Assembly (NCBI RefSeq): GCF_023227905.1
Contig: NZ_JALOCF010000016.1
Coordinates: 22,134 to 86,133, forward strand
Reading direction: 5' to 3'
DNA: 64,000 bases
Origin: Methylobacter sp.
GTDB taxonomy: Bacteria; Pseudomonadota; Gammaproteobacteria; Methylococcales; Methylomonadaceae
In this document: positions 17,482 to 26,483 of the stretch, in pieces
Numbering within the stretch: position 1 is the stretch's first letter
How the letters are laid out: every line of letters begins with the position of its first letter
Made by a program: the position numbers and the translations under genes
The notes under the pieces: generated by a model
Database searches by the model: none
What the model was told of the DNA's origin: nothing
Seen by the model: the letters and a program-made list of their open reading frames with translations, nothing else

Positions 17482-17530
17482 CGGTCTTCTCTCTTTGTCC
17501 TCCAGGCGATGGAGAAGACCGATTTTATTT
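17482..17530 (+). terminator. Intrinsic terminator after flp
   Basis: Perfect 10-bp arms CGGTCTTCTC (17482-17491) and GAGAAGACCG (17512-17521) are followed by ATTTTATTTA. The hairpin begins 21 bp after the flp stop codon. The position and T-rich tail fit a terminator or attenuator that keeps pilin mRNA more abundant than the downstream assembly genes. Confidence 0.75.
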
Positions 17531-17561
17531 ATACAGCGTTTTCAACTTAAATTAGTTGCTA

Positions 17562-17878
17562 ATCATTAACAGGCTATGTCGTTGGAGTGCAGGCTTTGCC
17601 TGCTCTGGCAAGCGAAGCTTGCACTCCGGGCACACTATAGTTTCAATAATAATTAACTGAATTTGAAAGCGTTGTAAGTACTTGGTCTTTAATATCCTAT
17701 TCATTATTTTTATACGCAAATAATAAATATGATATTAAAAATCAATCAGTAAAAGTGTTGAATTTATGTGTTATTAAAATAGAAAAATAGTGCCGTACAT
17801 GTTGTCAATTGTTATTGCTTTTTAAACAACATTTGATTTTGTCAGTTAAACATTAATTAATAACTTTATAGTCATTTC
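17562..17878. other. Intergenic region between flp and tadV
   Basis: After the flp terminator there is a repeat-like hairpin at 17584-17627, with outer arms GGAGTGC and GCACTCC and inner pairing GGCTTTGCC/GGCAAGC. The rest to 17878 is AT-rich without a reading frame. It probably contains a promoter for the second Tad block, but no clear hexamers are assigned. Confidence 0.55.
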
Positions 17879-18427
17879 ATGTTTATTATTTACTTAATAT
17901 TAATTGTATTTGTATTAATCGCAGCAACTTACGATGCGGCCACACAAAAAATACCTAACTGGACGTCATTGCTTATTGTTGCGTTAGGGGTGGGCTGGAA
18001 TTTTTCTTCCGCTGAAGGCTTAGGCGCTCGTGATAGCGGCTTTGGATTGCTTGCCGGTTTATTGCTGATGCTGCCGAGCTATATTTTCGGAGGCATGGGC
18101 GCCGGCGACGTGAAACTCATGGCGGCGATAGGGGCTGTGGTAGGCATTAAGCAAGCTCTTGACGTGGTCTTTTATAGCTATATGGCAATGTTTGTCATGG
18201 CCTTGCTTTTTATAGTGGTGAAAGGGGATCTGCTTAAGCTGTTGCGCAGGTTGAGGACGCTTATTTACGGTTTGTTTTCTGGGGTATTGGCTTACCAGAA
18301 ACCGGACCCATCGGATGCTGCAAGTTACCGAATGCCTCTGGCACCGGCTATCGCACTCGCTACCTGTTATGTTTTATATCCGGCGCTTTGCAACTCAGGA
18401 TTCATGGCGGATTTATGTCACTACTAG
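17879..18427 (+). CDS. tadV: Prepilin peptidase TadV/CpaA (A24 family)
   Basis: This 182-residue membrane protein is an A24-type aspartic peptidase. The two catalytic aspartates are visible: D19 in ATYDAATQKIPN and D77 in GGMGAGDVKL. Several hydrophobic segments span the sequence. It lacks the zinc-binding methyltransferase domain of PilD, as expected for TadV/CpaA. It would cleave the leader of Flp and of the TadE/F-like pseudopilins encoded downstream. The 3' end overlaps the next gene by 13 bp, indicating translational coupling. No strong ribosome site is seen before the ATG. Confidence 0.92.
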   Translation: MFIIYLILIVFVLIAATYDAATQKIPNWTSLLIVALGVGWNFSSAEGLGARDSGFGLLAGLLLMLPSYIFGGMGAGDVKLMAAIGAVVGIKQALDVVFYSYMAMFVMALLFIVVKGDLLKLLRRLRTLIYGLFSGVLAYQKPDPSDAASYRMPLAPAIALATCYVLYPALCNSGFMADLCHY

Positions 18428-19683
18428 AACTGATTAAACAACCCCGCACGATTAGCGAGACCGCTCTCGATGCCGAGTTATTGATTGATTTAACACTAAA
18501 GCATCTTTATGACGGTGGCGCGCAGGATCTACAGCAGTTGGCCGACAGGCTGGCGCTTACGGGAAACCTGCTGGAAGGGATTTTGGTCAACTTGCGCAAA
18601 GACTCCCGGGTTGAGGTGTTGGCCGCCAAAGAAAATAGCGCCGGAGTACGTTACCAATTAACCGATTTAGGCCGTTCCGAAGCGAAAAATGCCTATATAC
18701 GTAGCGGTTACGTTGGCCGTGCCCCGATTACAATCGATCATTACCGGCGGCTGGTTGAAGCGCAATCCGTATTTAATTGCACGGCAAGCAAAACGGAATT
18801 AATGGAGGCCTTTGCCGGTGTCGTAATAGAGGAACATTTGTATGACCAGCTGGGGCCTGCGTTGCATTCTGGCCGGGCCCTTTTAGTTTACGGTCCAGCA
18901 GGTAGCGGCAAGACTTATATCTGCAAACGCCTGGCGCGATGCTTGGGTGGTCCGATTTATTTACCCTATGCCATTGCTGTGGGCCGGGAAATCATCCGGT
19001 TTTTCGATCCGATGATTCATAGTCCGGTCGATCAAGTCAGCGGGACAGCCAACTATCAATTAGAAAACCGCACAGATCAACGCTTGATTTTATGCGAACG
19101 TCCGGTTGCTATCAGCGGTGGCGAGCTGACCATGGACAGGCTCGAGTTGCGTTATGACCCAGTCACCCGGTTAAACCACGCGCCTATCCAGTTAAAAACC
19201 AATAACGGCATTTATATCATTGACGATATGGGGCGGCAGCGGATGCCTCCGATTGAATTGCTCAATCGCTGGATTGTGCCTATGGAAGAGCATATCGATT
19301 ATTTGACGGTGGGAACAGGGCAGCATTTCCCGGTGCCGTTCGATACTGTACTGGTGTTCTCGACCAATTTGCATCCGCTGGAATTGGCTGATGAGGCTTT
19401 CCTGAGGCGCTTGGGCTACAAAATACAATTCACCGACATTACTAAAGAGCAATTCACCCTGATTTGGGGAGATGTGTGCCGGGAACGCAATGTAACGGTT
19501 GAAGAAGGGGTACTGGATTGCCTTTACGAATTGTATGACCAGACCAAGCGGCCTTTTATGCCGTGTCAACCTCGGGATTTGATCGGCATGGGACTTGATA
19601 TGGCGGCGTTTAAAAATACCCGGGGTCACCTAAGCAAAGAAAACATCAGGCTCGCGTGGGGCACATACTTTATCGATATATAA
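18415..19683 (+). CDS. AAA+ ATPase in the Tad locus
   Basis: The ATG at 18415, with GGCGGA upstream, overlaps the end of tadV; an earlier TTG at 18388 is in frame but less likely. The 422-residue product has an N-terminal segment (about 1-95) resembling winged-helix DNA-binding folds, then a P-loop AAA+ module with Walker A YGPAGSGKT near residue 161 and Walker B YIIDDMG near 266. An arginine-rich sensor region follows (FLRRLGYK). The ATPase part resembles MoxR/ATP-dependent chaperone proteins. It is not one of the standard tad genes. Its position between tadV and rcpC suggests a role in regulation or assembly of this pilus, which is inference only. Confidence 0.75.
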   Translation: MSLLELIKQPRTISETALDAELLIDLTLKHLYDGGAQDLQQLADRLALTGNLLEGILVNLRKDSRVEVLAAKENSAGVRYQLTDLGRSEAKNAYIRSGYVGRAPITIDHYRRLVEAQSVFNCTASKTELMEAFAGVVIEEHLYDQLGPALHSGRALLVYGPAGSGKTYICKRLARCLGGPIYLPYAIAVGREIIRFFDPMIHSPVDQVSGTANYQLENRTDQRLILCERPVAISGGELTMDRLELRYDPVTRLNHAPIQLKTNNGIYIIDDMGRQRMPPIELLNRWIVPMEEHIDYLTVGTGQHFPVPFDTVLVFSTNLHPLELADEAFLRRLGYKIQFTDITKEQFTLIWGDVCRERNVTVEEGVLDCLYELYDQTKRPFMPCQPRDLIGMGLDMAAFKNTRGHLSKENIRLAWGTYFIDI

Positions 19684-19698
19684 GAAAGGGGTGAACAA

Positions 19699-20448
19699 AT
19701 GAACAGACGATTTTTTATTATGCTGAGTATTGCATTGCTGCTGTCTTTTCTTGCGGCTTATGTTGCCAAAAGTTGGATACAAGGCCAGGCGGTGCCCGAT
19801 AAAGGGGTGTCGGTTGTGGCTGCGGCAATCGAAATCCCTTTTGGCGTCAAGATTGAAGAGTCCCAGGTTAAGCTGATTGCCTGGCCGGGCGACTCAGCTC
19901 CGCCGCAAGGCGCTTTTACATCCAAAGAGCAAGTCGTCAACAAAGTTGCGATGAACAAGTTCTACCCGGATGAAGTTATCACGGAAAAAAGAATTTCAGA
20001 ATATTTGGGCGGCAGTACGCTTTCGGCATTGATTGCTAAAGAGTATCGGGCCATTTCGGTGCGAGTGGATGATGTGGTTGGTGTGGCGGGCTTTATTTTG
20101 CCTGGCAACAAAATCGATATTCTTGCCACGAAAATGGACCGTACCGCCAATAAAGCCGCTACCCGGACGCTATTACAGAATATCAAGGTATTGGCGGTGG
20201 ATCAGGAAGCTTCTCAGGAAAAGGAAAAGCCGGCCATAGTCAGGGCGGTGACGCTGGAATTAAAGCCGGATCAAGCCGAGACCATGGTGCAGGCCATGCA
20301 GGAGGGAACCATACAGCTGACATTACGGAATCCGTTGGATAGCGTAGTGGAAGACAAGGTTGTCGAGGTAGCGGAAGCAAAAGCGACGCCGGTTGTCGAT
20401 AGGGTCAGAAGCAGAAAACGTGTACTGAAAGTAATTCCATGGCTGTAA
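19699..20448 (+). CDS. rcpC: Tad pilus periplasmic protein RcpC/CpaB
   Basis: This 249-residue protein has an N-terminal membrane or signal segment (residues 5-25), then a SAF domain (about 35-100: VVAAAIEIPFGVKIEESQV) and the RcpC/CpaB C-terminal domain containing YRAISVRVDDVVGVAGFI and LPGNKIDIL. Full length for the family. RcpC works with the secretin RcpA in the periplasm. It starts 15 bp after the ATPase with AAAGGGGTG upstream. Confidence 0.93.
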   Translation: MNRRFFIMLSIALLLSFLAAYVAKSWIQGQAVPDKGVSVVAAAIEIPFGVKIEESQVKLIAWPGDSAPPQGAFTSKEQVVNKVAMNKFYPDEVITEKRISEYLGGSTLSALIAKEYRAISVRVDDVVGVAGFILPGNKIDILATKMDRTANKAATRTLLQNIKVLAVDQEASQEKEKPAIVRAVTLELKPDQAETMVQAMQEGTIQLTLRNPLDSVVEDKVVEVAEAKATPVVDRVRSRKRVLKVIPWL

Positions 20449-20520
20449 GTGATCTGGCGATAAAGGCGAGCCAGTAACGCGGATCGTTTGAATTTTAATA
20501 ATAAGAAGAAGGGGAATGGT

Positions 20521-20796
20521 ATGAACAAAAACCAAATAGCACTATCTGATAATCACCTTTCATTTAATTTACCGGAGACTCTGTTAATGGAAGATGCAAG
20601 CATAACGCCCCTCACGACACTGCAATACGCAAAAATATTCAAAGATATTTACAGCGAAACTGACAGGGTTGTTCACGGCAATATGGTTGCGGCTAAGTGT
20701 GTCGAGCATCCTAAGCACGGGAACATTGTTCTTGTGTCGACTACTTATGACGGCTGTTTAATGATTCACTTCCAACCTATCCCTGTAAGGAACTGA
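20521..20796 (+). CDS. Unknown 91-residue protein between rcpC and rcpA
   Basis: The ATG at 20521 follows a GAAGGGGAA ribosome site; an in-frame TTG further upstream has none. The product has no signal peptide, lipobox or membrane segment. Its first half is acidic and polar, and the second half has alternating hydrophobic residues (GNIVLVSTTYDGCLMIHF). Two cysteines are present. No family is recognised. It is in line with the Tad operon, 72 bp after rcpC and 94 bp before rcpA, so it may be a lineage-specific accessory component or regulator of the pilus. Confidence 0.7.
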   Translation: MNKNQIALSDNHLSFNLPETLLMEDASITPLTTLQYAKIFKDIYSETDRVVHGNMVAAKCVEHPKHGNIVLVSTTYDGCLMIHFQPIPVRN

Positions 20797-20890
20797 AGCC
20801 GTCCATAGACGAGTTAAGCGTCCTCACATGGGGTACCAGGTTGATAGCCAAATAATAAATTAATGCTTGTTATTATCAGATGAGTTAGCC

Positions 20891-22480
20891 ATGAACCATA
20901 AAATTAACAAAAAATTACTCTGCATTTTTGCACTTGTCGCGTTATGTGTTGCGCATCATTCGGTTGCCGCCTTAAAAACCGCAGACATTAAACCAGTCAA
21001 GGTGCAAATTGGCTTAAACAAATCCAGGCTGATTACGCTGGACAGAAATATAGTTGAAATATCGCAAGGCAATTCGGCTATTGCCGATTTCCCGGTGGAC
21101 ACTGAGGCTGCGGAGACCAGCTTTATGCCTCCGAACCAGATATTGATCCGGGGCAAGTCATTAGGCACCACGAGTCTGTATTTGTGGGGGGATAAACAGA
21201 AGGTTGTACAAATGCTGGATATTGAAGTAACGCATGACCTGGATTCATTAAAATCCAAACTAAATGAGCTGCTCCCTAATGAGAATATTTCGGTGCGCTC
21301 TTCGCAGAAAAATATCGTGTTAAACGGCGAAGTCAGCACAGTAGCTAACATGCAGGCGGCAATTGACCTGGCGCAAGGCTATTTGGGGAGTTCAACAGCT
21401 CTTGGCGCGGGCACTGCCCCAAGCCCCGGCGGCTCCGGCAGCACTAATGTAACAACAACTACCGCGTCGCCAAAAGTCGATCCCAGTAAAAGTTCTACCC
21501 CGTCAGTAATCAATTTGATGAGCGTCGGCGGCGCACAGCAGGTCATGCTGGATGTAAAAGTAGCCGAGATAGATAGAAAACTGATCAGGGGCTTGAATAT
21601 CAAATTTAATGCCTTGCAAGTTTCCGATTCTTTTTCTGTTGGGGCTATTAACGGAGGAGGAATTATGGATTCCGTGGGCATGGGTGGATTGCTTAATAAC
21701 CACAGCTTTGATGCCGGCGCGGTCTTTTTGCAAGCGATCAGTGGCGGATTTATGTTTAATCTGACCATCGATGCGGCCAATGATCAGCAATTGGCAAAAA
21801 TTTTAGCCGAGCCCACGCTAACGACATTATCAGGACAACCGGCAACCTTTATTTCAGGCGGAGAATTCCCTGTTCCGGTGCCGCAAGGTGGAATAAGTAA
21901 TGGGTCAATTACTGTCACATTTAAAGAATTCGGTATCGGCTTGAAATTTGTCCCGGTGGTGCTTGATTCCGGGCGAATCAATCTGAACATGAATGTCAGT
22001 GTTAGTGAGTTATCCGAGGATGCCGCCGTTATAGCCCGGGCTGGTGATACCAATACCCAGTTTGCGATACCGTCGCTGACTAAACGGGAAGCAAGCAGTA
22101 CGCTGGAGTTGGCGGATGGGCAAACCATGAGTATTGCCGGGTTAATCAGCGATAAATTGCGCGAGAATGTGAACAAGTTTCCGGGGTTGGGCGATATACC
22201 GGGATTAGGCGCGCTATTTAGAAGCTCGGCGTTCTTGAATCAACAAACGGAACTGGTGATTTTCGTCACCCCTCGCTTGGCCAAACCGGTGCTGGCGAAA
22301 AATGCGCTATTACCGACCGACAGTTTTGTTCCCCCGGATGATGTCGATTTCTATGTTTTAGGCAGAACCGAATCGAGAAGGGCCAGAAACCGGTGGGTAA
22401 AAAATGATGCCAATCCGCTAAGCAGCAAAGGCGGTCTCGATGGCGAATATGGTCAGCAATTAGTGGAAGGAGGTCAGTAA
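20891..22480 (+). CDS. rcpA: Tad pilus secretin RcpA/CpaC
   Basis: Start chosen at ATG 20891, which gives a proper signal peptide with core LLCIFALVALCVA; an in-frame TTG at 20867 would add eight residues. The 529-residue product has the N-terminal pilus-secretin domain (about 35-105, with the SLGTTSLYLWG element), a BON-like segment, a Gly/Ser/Thr-rich linker (about 180-210), and the secretin domain from about 225 with LAEPTLTTLSGQPATFISGG and a C-terminal ELVIFVTPRL. It forms the outer-membrane channel for Flp pili. The stop codon overlaps the start of the following lipoprotein gene. Confidence 0.94.
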   Translation: MNHKINKKLLCIFALVALCVAHHSVAALKTADIKPVKVQIGLNKSRLITLDRNIVEISQGNSAIADFPVDTEAAETSFMPPNQILIRGKSLGTTSLYLWGDKQKVVQMLDIEVTHDLDSLKSKLNELLPNENISVRSSQKNIVLNGEVSTVANMQAAIDLAQGYLGSSTALGAGTAPSPGGSGSTNVTTTTASPKVDPSKSSTPSVINLMSVGGAQQVMLDVKVAEIDRKLIRGLNIKFNALQVSDSFSVGAINGGGIMDSVGMGGLLNNHSFDAGAVFLQAISGGFMFNLTIDAANDQQLAKILAEPTLTTLSGQPATFISGGEFPVPVPQGGISNGSITVTFKEFGIGLKFVPVVLDSGRINLNMNVSVSELSEDAAVIARAGDTNTQFAIPSLTKREASSTLELADGQTMSIAGLISDKLRENVNKFPGLGDIPGLGALFRSSAFLNQQTELVIFVTPRLAKPVLAKNALLPTDSFVPPDDVDFYVLGRTESRRARNRWVKNDANPLSSKGGLDGEYGQQLVEGGQ

Positions 22481-22788
22481 TGCAAACGTTAGATAAAGTC
22501 AGCATCAAACAGGCAGTGGCAGGGATACTGTTTTCAACCCTAATAACGGGCTGCGCCGAGTGGAACTCTCATCCGGTCGTTGCCGAACAGAATTTCGGCC
22601 ATGCAGTCAACAATATGATTAAAAACCAGACCTTGTATCCTGAACATGGTCAGAATGACAATCCCACACTGGGGCTGGATGGACAAAAAGCCCAAGGCGT
22701 CATCAGAGCTTACCGGGAAGGTGCATCGGAAAGACTGGACGATGCCAAGCAAGGCGCAACTTTTGACGCCACAAATGTCGGAAATTAA
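22480..22788 (+). CDS. Small lipoprotein of the Tad locus (CpaD-like)
   Basis: This 102-residue protein starts at an ATG overlapping the rcpA stop by one base, with GGAGGTCAG upstream. It has a lipoprotein signal ending in the lipobox LITGC near residue 25. The mature part contains FGHAVNNMIKNQTLYPE and a conserved-looking R-x-Y-R-E-G element, a pattern recalling the C-terminal part of CpaD proteins. It is shorter than full CpaD. It would be an outer-membrane or periplasmic pilotin-like partner of the secretin. The CpaD assignment is inferred from pattern and position, not from strong similarity. Confidence 0.65.
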   Translation: MQTLDKVSIKQAVAGILFSTLITGCAEWNSHPVVAEQNFGHAVNNMIKNQTLYPEHGQNDNPTLGLDGQKAQGVIRAYREGASERLDDAKQGATFDATNVGN

Positions 22789-22860
22789 TAAATATGAGTT
22801 TTGGCGTGGTTAATGCCGGGGCTTAAGCATACGGACTCGGCAGTTAACAGGAGCAGGATA

Positions 22861-24015
22861 ATGAAAACAAATTGTTTGAAGAAACAGCGTGGCACTGTTG
22901 TTGTCGTAGTAACCATTGCCTTGCCGATATTGTTGCTTATTATGGGCTTGGCCTTGGATTTCGGGCATGTGTTTGTCAATAAAACGCGTTTGCAAAATGC
23001 GCTTGATGCCACTGCATTAAGCGCGGCGACAGTCATTAACAAGAATGTCAAAAATGGCACAGGACCGGCGACGACAGCAGGGAAAGAGACGTTTACCCAA
23101 TTTATAGCCGCTTCAGGTAATGGTGAATTGAATGGCCTGAAGCCGGGTGACCTGGTGTTTGATTATTCGAGAACATTAAATCCCTGGGGAACCTTTGATG
23201 CCGCAACAGATTCCTTTGCGTATGTCAGAGTCACATCCAATGGCATGTTGAATGTGACGCCTATGCTGATACAGGTTACGAACCAATTCACCGATGACTT
23301 AGCGGTCCCGGCTGTTTCGACAGCAGGTCCGGTAGGGAACAACTGCGAATTGGTGCCTTTGGTAATCTGCCCAAAGGCGGGGGCGCCAACCGGATGTGAT
23401 GAGAGCGGTTGTAATGGCATTCCTTTTCATACAAAAGTTTGCTTGAAGGGAGGAACGGAAGCAGCAAAAGATGGTTCGTGCCAAGATCCCAGTTTACCCA
23501 CCGGAAACTTTGGATTGTTACGGTTTGATGGGTTTGCCGGGGGCAATGATATAAAAAATCTTTTAGCGGGAACTGTTAACACTTGTTCAAACAATCCTAC
23601 CTGGGAGAATGGAAATAAAGTAGGTCCCGTCAGTCAAGGAATAGAAACCAGATTTGAAAATGATCTGGTGCAAACAGAGTATAAAGGCGATATGCCATAC
23701 GGTGGCTACCAGCCTCAGTATGCCTCGGAGACGAATGCGCAACTTGTGAAAATTCCAGTACCGGATGGCATCGCCAATAATAGAATTGTGGCAGTTCCGG
23801 TTGTTGATGATTGCACTACGACCCCCATAAATATTGTCGCCGCCAGCTGCTTTCTTATGACGGAAAAACCTACACACACAGGAACTGCAAATGAAATCGT
23901 AGGCGAGCTGACTGGTGCCTGTCCCGGGCCTGGAACTTTTGACCCAACTAATCCTGTGTTATTCGGCCCTTACAAAATTGTTTTATTTAAAAGCAACGGG
24001 AGCAGCGACTCATGA
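22861..24015 (+). CDS. tadG: TadG-like pilus-associated protein
   Basis: The start at ATG 22861 follows AGGAGCAGG and avoids an upstream in-frame extension without a ribosome site. The 384-residue protein opens with a basic segment and one hydrophobic helix (TIALPILLLIMGLALDFG), then TRLQNALDATALSAA, the TadG/Flp-associated N-terminal signature. The rest is a long extracytoplasmic domain rich in Cys, Gly and Pro, with several paired cysteines near 180-230. No complete von Willebrand A domain is evident. It probably acts as a minor pilin-like or anchoring component. It overlaps the next gene by four bases. Confidence 0.82.
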   Translation: MKTNCLKKQRGTVVVVVTIALPILLLIMGLALDFGHVFVNKTRLQNALDATALSAATVINKNVKNGTGPATTAGKETFTQFIAASGNGELNGLKPGDLVFDYSRTLNPWGTFDAATDSFAYVRVTSNGMLNVTPMLIQVTNQFTDDLAVPAVSTAGPVGNNCELVPLVICPKAGAPTGCDESGCNGIPFHTKVCLKGGTEAAKDGSCQDPSLPTGNFGLLRFDGFAGGNDIKNLLAGTVNTCSNNPTWENGNKVGPVSQGIETRFENDLVQTEYKGDMPYGGYQPQYASETNAQLVKIPVPDGIANNRIVAVPVVDDCTTTPINIVAASCFLMTEKPTHTGTANEIVGELTGACPGPGTFDPTNPVLFGPYKIVLFKSNGSSDS

Positions 24016-24446
24016 ACATCATTAAGCAAAAAGGTACATCAACCGTAGAGTTTGCCATGATGCTACCAATACTTTTAATGCTGATATTTATGGTATCCGA
24101 ATTAGGGACTATGTTTTATCGGCTGAACGCCGTGACCAAATCAGTGCAAGATGCTGCCCGTTATCTGTCTGATGTCTCTGTCGGCCAGAAGATTACTTTG
24201 ACCAATGCTCAAGTTAAAAATCTGGTTTGTTCCGGGGATGTCGGAGGGGTTGGTGCTCAGATTGTACCGGAATGCCAGGATAAGCTGGTTTTAGACCCTG
24301 TGCCATCTTCCGCTTCCGGGCATGTTACCGTATCAGCAAGATATCCGGCCGACTGGATATTGGCTGGCGCCGTTATAGCGTTCCTCAATTTGTCCGGTGA
24401 GCCTATGGAGCTCAGAGCCAGCAGCATAGTGAGGTTCACGCAATGA
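24012..24446 (+). CDS. tadE: TadE-like pseudopilin 1
   Basis: This 144-residue protein has a short leader ending KG, followed by TSTVEF with Glu at mature +5, then a hydrophobic helix (MMLPILLMLIFMVSELG). This matches TadE-family pseudopilins cleaved by TadV. The remainder is a small extracytoplasmic domain with two cysteines. The start overlaps the tadG-like stop as ATGA, and the end overlaps the next gene as ATGA, so the three genes are translationally coupled. Confidence 0.86.
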   Translation: MNIIKQKGTSTVEFAMMLPILLMLIFMVSELGTMFYRLNAVTKSVQDAARYLSDVSVGQKITLTNAQVKNLVCSGDVGGVGAQIVPECQDKLVLDPVPSSASGHVTVSARYPADWILAGAVIAFLNLSGEPMELRASSIVRFTQ

Positions 24447-24946
24447 TAAGCAGACATAAGCAAAAAGGCGCTGAAACCGTGGAATTTGCGATGATTGCGT
24501 TGCTGTTCTTCGGAGTCCTGTTTGCCATCATCGAGTTCAGTAGGGCTATGTTTGTCTGGAATGCATTGACAGAAGCAACCCGGAGGGGCGCGAGGATGGC
24601 CGTTATTTGTCCCCTTGGCAGCAGTGTTCCAAAGCAGGTTGCCATTTTTGGCGATAAAAGCGGTTTATTGGCAACCAGCCCGATTATTGTTGGATTAACG
24701 CCCGACATGGTGGCTATAAATTATTTCTATATTGATCCGGCTGGTGTTAAGACCACGACCCTCAACCCGGCTCAGGCAAAGTTTACTGAGGTAAGTATCA
24801 CAGGTTATACGCACACGCTAATGATTCCGCTATGGGGTAGTTCGGTTTCAGCTCCAGAGTTCAATACTACTTTACCCACTGAAAGCCTGGGCGCTGTGCC
24901 TAGCTATCCGGGCGACCCAGTGAGCGCGCCTAACTGTAGCTTTTAA
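24443..24946 (+). CDS. TadE/TadF-like pseudopilin 2
   Basis: This 167-residue protein is the second pseudopilin of the block. The leader ends KG and is followed by AETVEF with Glu at +5, then a hydrophobic helix (MIALLFFGVLFAIIEFSRAMF). The AET start of the mature part is the same as in the Flp pilin encoded here. The extracytoplasmic part has cysteines near residues 51 and 165. Whether it corresponds to TadE or TadF of other systems cannot be decided by eye. It is coupled by a 4-bp overlap to the previous gene. Confidence 0.85.
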   Translation: MISRHKQKGAETVEFAMIALLFFGVLFAIIEFSRAMFVWNALTEATRRGARMAVICPLGSSVPKQVAIFGDKSGLLATSPIIVGLTPDMVAINYFYIDPAGVKTTTLNPAQAKFTEVSITGYTHTLMIPLWGSSVSAPEFNTTLPTESLGAVPSYPGDPVSAPNCSF

Positions 24947-25083
24947 AGATTGTTTATATGTTTCATTACTTAATTGGCTAGGGTAACCATTTAGCTTGTT
25001 GCCTCTCTTAATTTTGCAAAGTAAGGCGGTTTTAATGGTTACTCTTTTTGGCATCATTTGAATTTATTTTAAGAAGATAAAAG

Positions 25084-26277
25084 ATGAATAAAATAACTGA
25101 AAACAAAATAAATTTAGTATTAATAGGTACGGATGAGCTTGCCATTAAGAAACAGCTCTCTATTCTTTCTTATGCTGAAAATATTAAAAACAAGGTAGTT
25201 TGTAATAAGGCAATAATTGACTCTATCAATAAATATGCTCAGGATGAAAACAATATCATTATTATTAATTTAACCGAAAATGGCTTGAAAGAGTTGCAGG
25301 TTCTAAATAATGTTGCTGGCAAAAAAGCCTCCATTATCATTATCGGCGACCAGAAAAATATTGAATTGTTAAGTCTGGCAATCCGCGCAGGAGTTAAGGA
25401 TTTTATTGATTATAAAAATTATGAAGAAAAGTTAAATGGGGTATTTGTTAATATTAAAAAAAATATCACGAATATACATAACAATAACACTAAGCGTTTA
25501 AATGCAGTTATCAATGCTAAAGGAGGCAGCGGAGCCAGTTTTATAGCCAGTAATGTGGCTTATGTTTTGTCAAAAGAAACTGACGAAAAAGTGGCATTGG
25601 TCGATCTTGATCTCCAATTCGGAGCGGTTGGGCTCAATTTCGATAGAGTACCTAAATATACGATTATGGATGCATTAAATGCTACAGAAGATTTGGATTC
25701 GGTTTCCTTGGAAGCCTATATGTCGAAATATAATGATAATCTGAGTTTGCTACTGCCATCACCATCGGATATTTTACTGCCCGGGGAGATTAATGTTTCC
25801 AGCTTAAAAGGGGTTTTGGAACTGTTGCAAATTAATTACAGTCAGATAGTTATTGATTTGCCAAGATTAATCGATCCTGTATCGAGCATGATTATGGAAC
25901 AAGCGGATCAGATTACTTTGGTTATTCAGCAGAGTTTGGCCCAATTCAGGGATGGCCGGAGATTGGTGCAGATATTAAATAAAGACCTGGATATTCCTTT
26001 GGATAGAATATCAATTGTGGCTAATCGCTATGATCCCAAAAACAGTTTGCGGATAGATGATTTAAAAAATTTAGTTAATCATGACAAAGTTTATATTATT
26101 GCCAATGATTTTGAACGCGTTGCAAATGCATCGAATCTGGGAGTTCCATTATATGAATCATCAACTAATTCAAAAATTGCTCATGATTTAAAAGAACTTG
26201 CCAAAATTCTGGGGAAAGTTGAATTTGAAGGGGAAAGAAAACATTTGCTCAGCCGCTTTAGAACTTTTTTATCATAA
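25084..26277 (+). CDS. tadZ: TadZ/CpaE-like ATPase
   Basis: This 397-residue protein has an N-terminal receiver-like domain (about 1-130), as in TadZ/CpaE. A MinD/ParA-type ATPase domain follows, with deviant Walker A NAKGGSGAS near residue 143 and VALVDLDLQFGAVGLNF. TadZ proteins mark the pole and recruit the Tad machinery. The gene is visibly more AT-rich than the rest of the locus, with many AAA, AAT and ATT codons. It is the last gene of the block, 137 bp after the pseudopilin. Placing tadZ last is unusual, as it often sits before tadA. Confidence 0.9.
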   Translation: MNKITENKINLVLIGTDELAIKKQLSILSYAENIKNKVVCNKAIIDSINKYAQDENNIIIINLTENGLKELQVLNNVAGKKASIIIIGDQKNIELLSLAIRAGVKDFIDYKNYEEKLNGVFVNIKKNITNIHNNNTKRLNAVINAKGGSGASFIASNVAYVLSKETDEKVALVDLDLQFGAVGLNFDRVPKYTIMDALNATEDLDSVSLEAYMSKYNDNLSLLLPSPSDILLPGEINVSSLKGVLELLQINYSQIVIDLPRLIDPVSSMIMEQADQITLVIQQSLAQFRDGRRLVQILNKDLDIPLDRISIVANRYDPKNSLRIDDLKNLVNHDKVYIIANDFERVANASNLGVPLYESSTNSKIAHDLKELAKILGKVEFEGERKHLLSRFRTFLS

Positions 26278-26483
26278 ATCTGCATTGGTTGGGTCGCGCG
26301 GCCCGGTTGCTCCGGTCACAGTTCTAGATGTCACCACGCTTACATTGCTTTGTGTTAATGCAGTCGTAAGGTGTCTGCTGTAGGTCATTTTGGCAGTCCA
26401 ATCGGCGTGCTAAGTAGGACGCTAAAATTGAGCCTTTTATTGGGATCATCTTAATTCAAAGTATTTATCAGGAGTACATCAAT

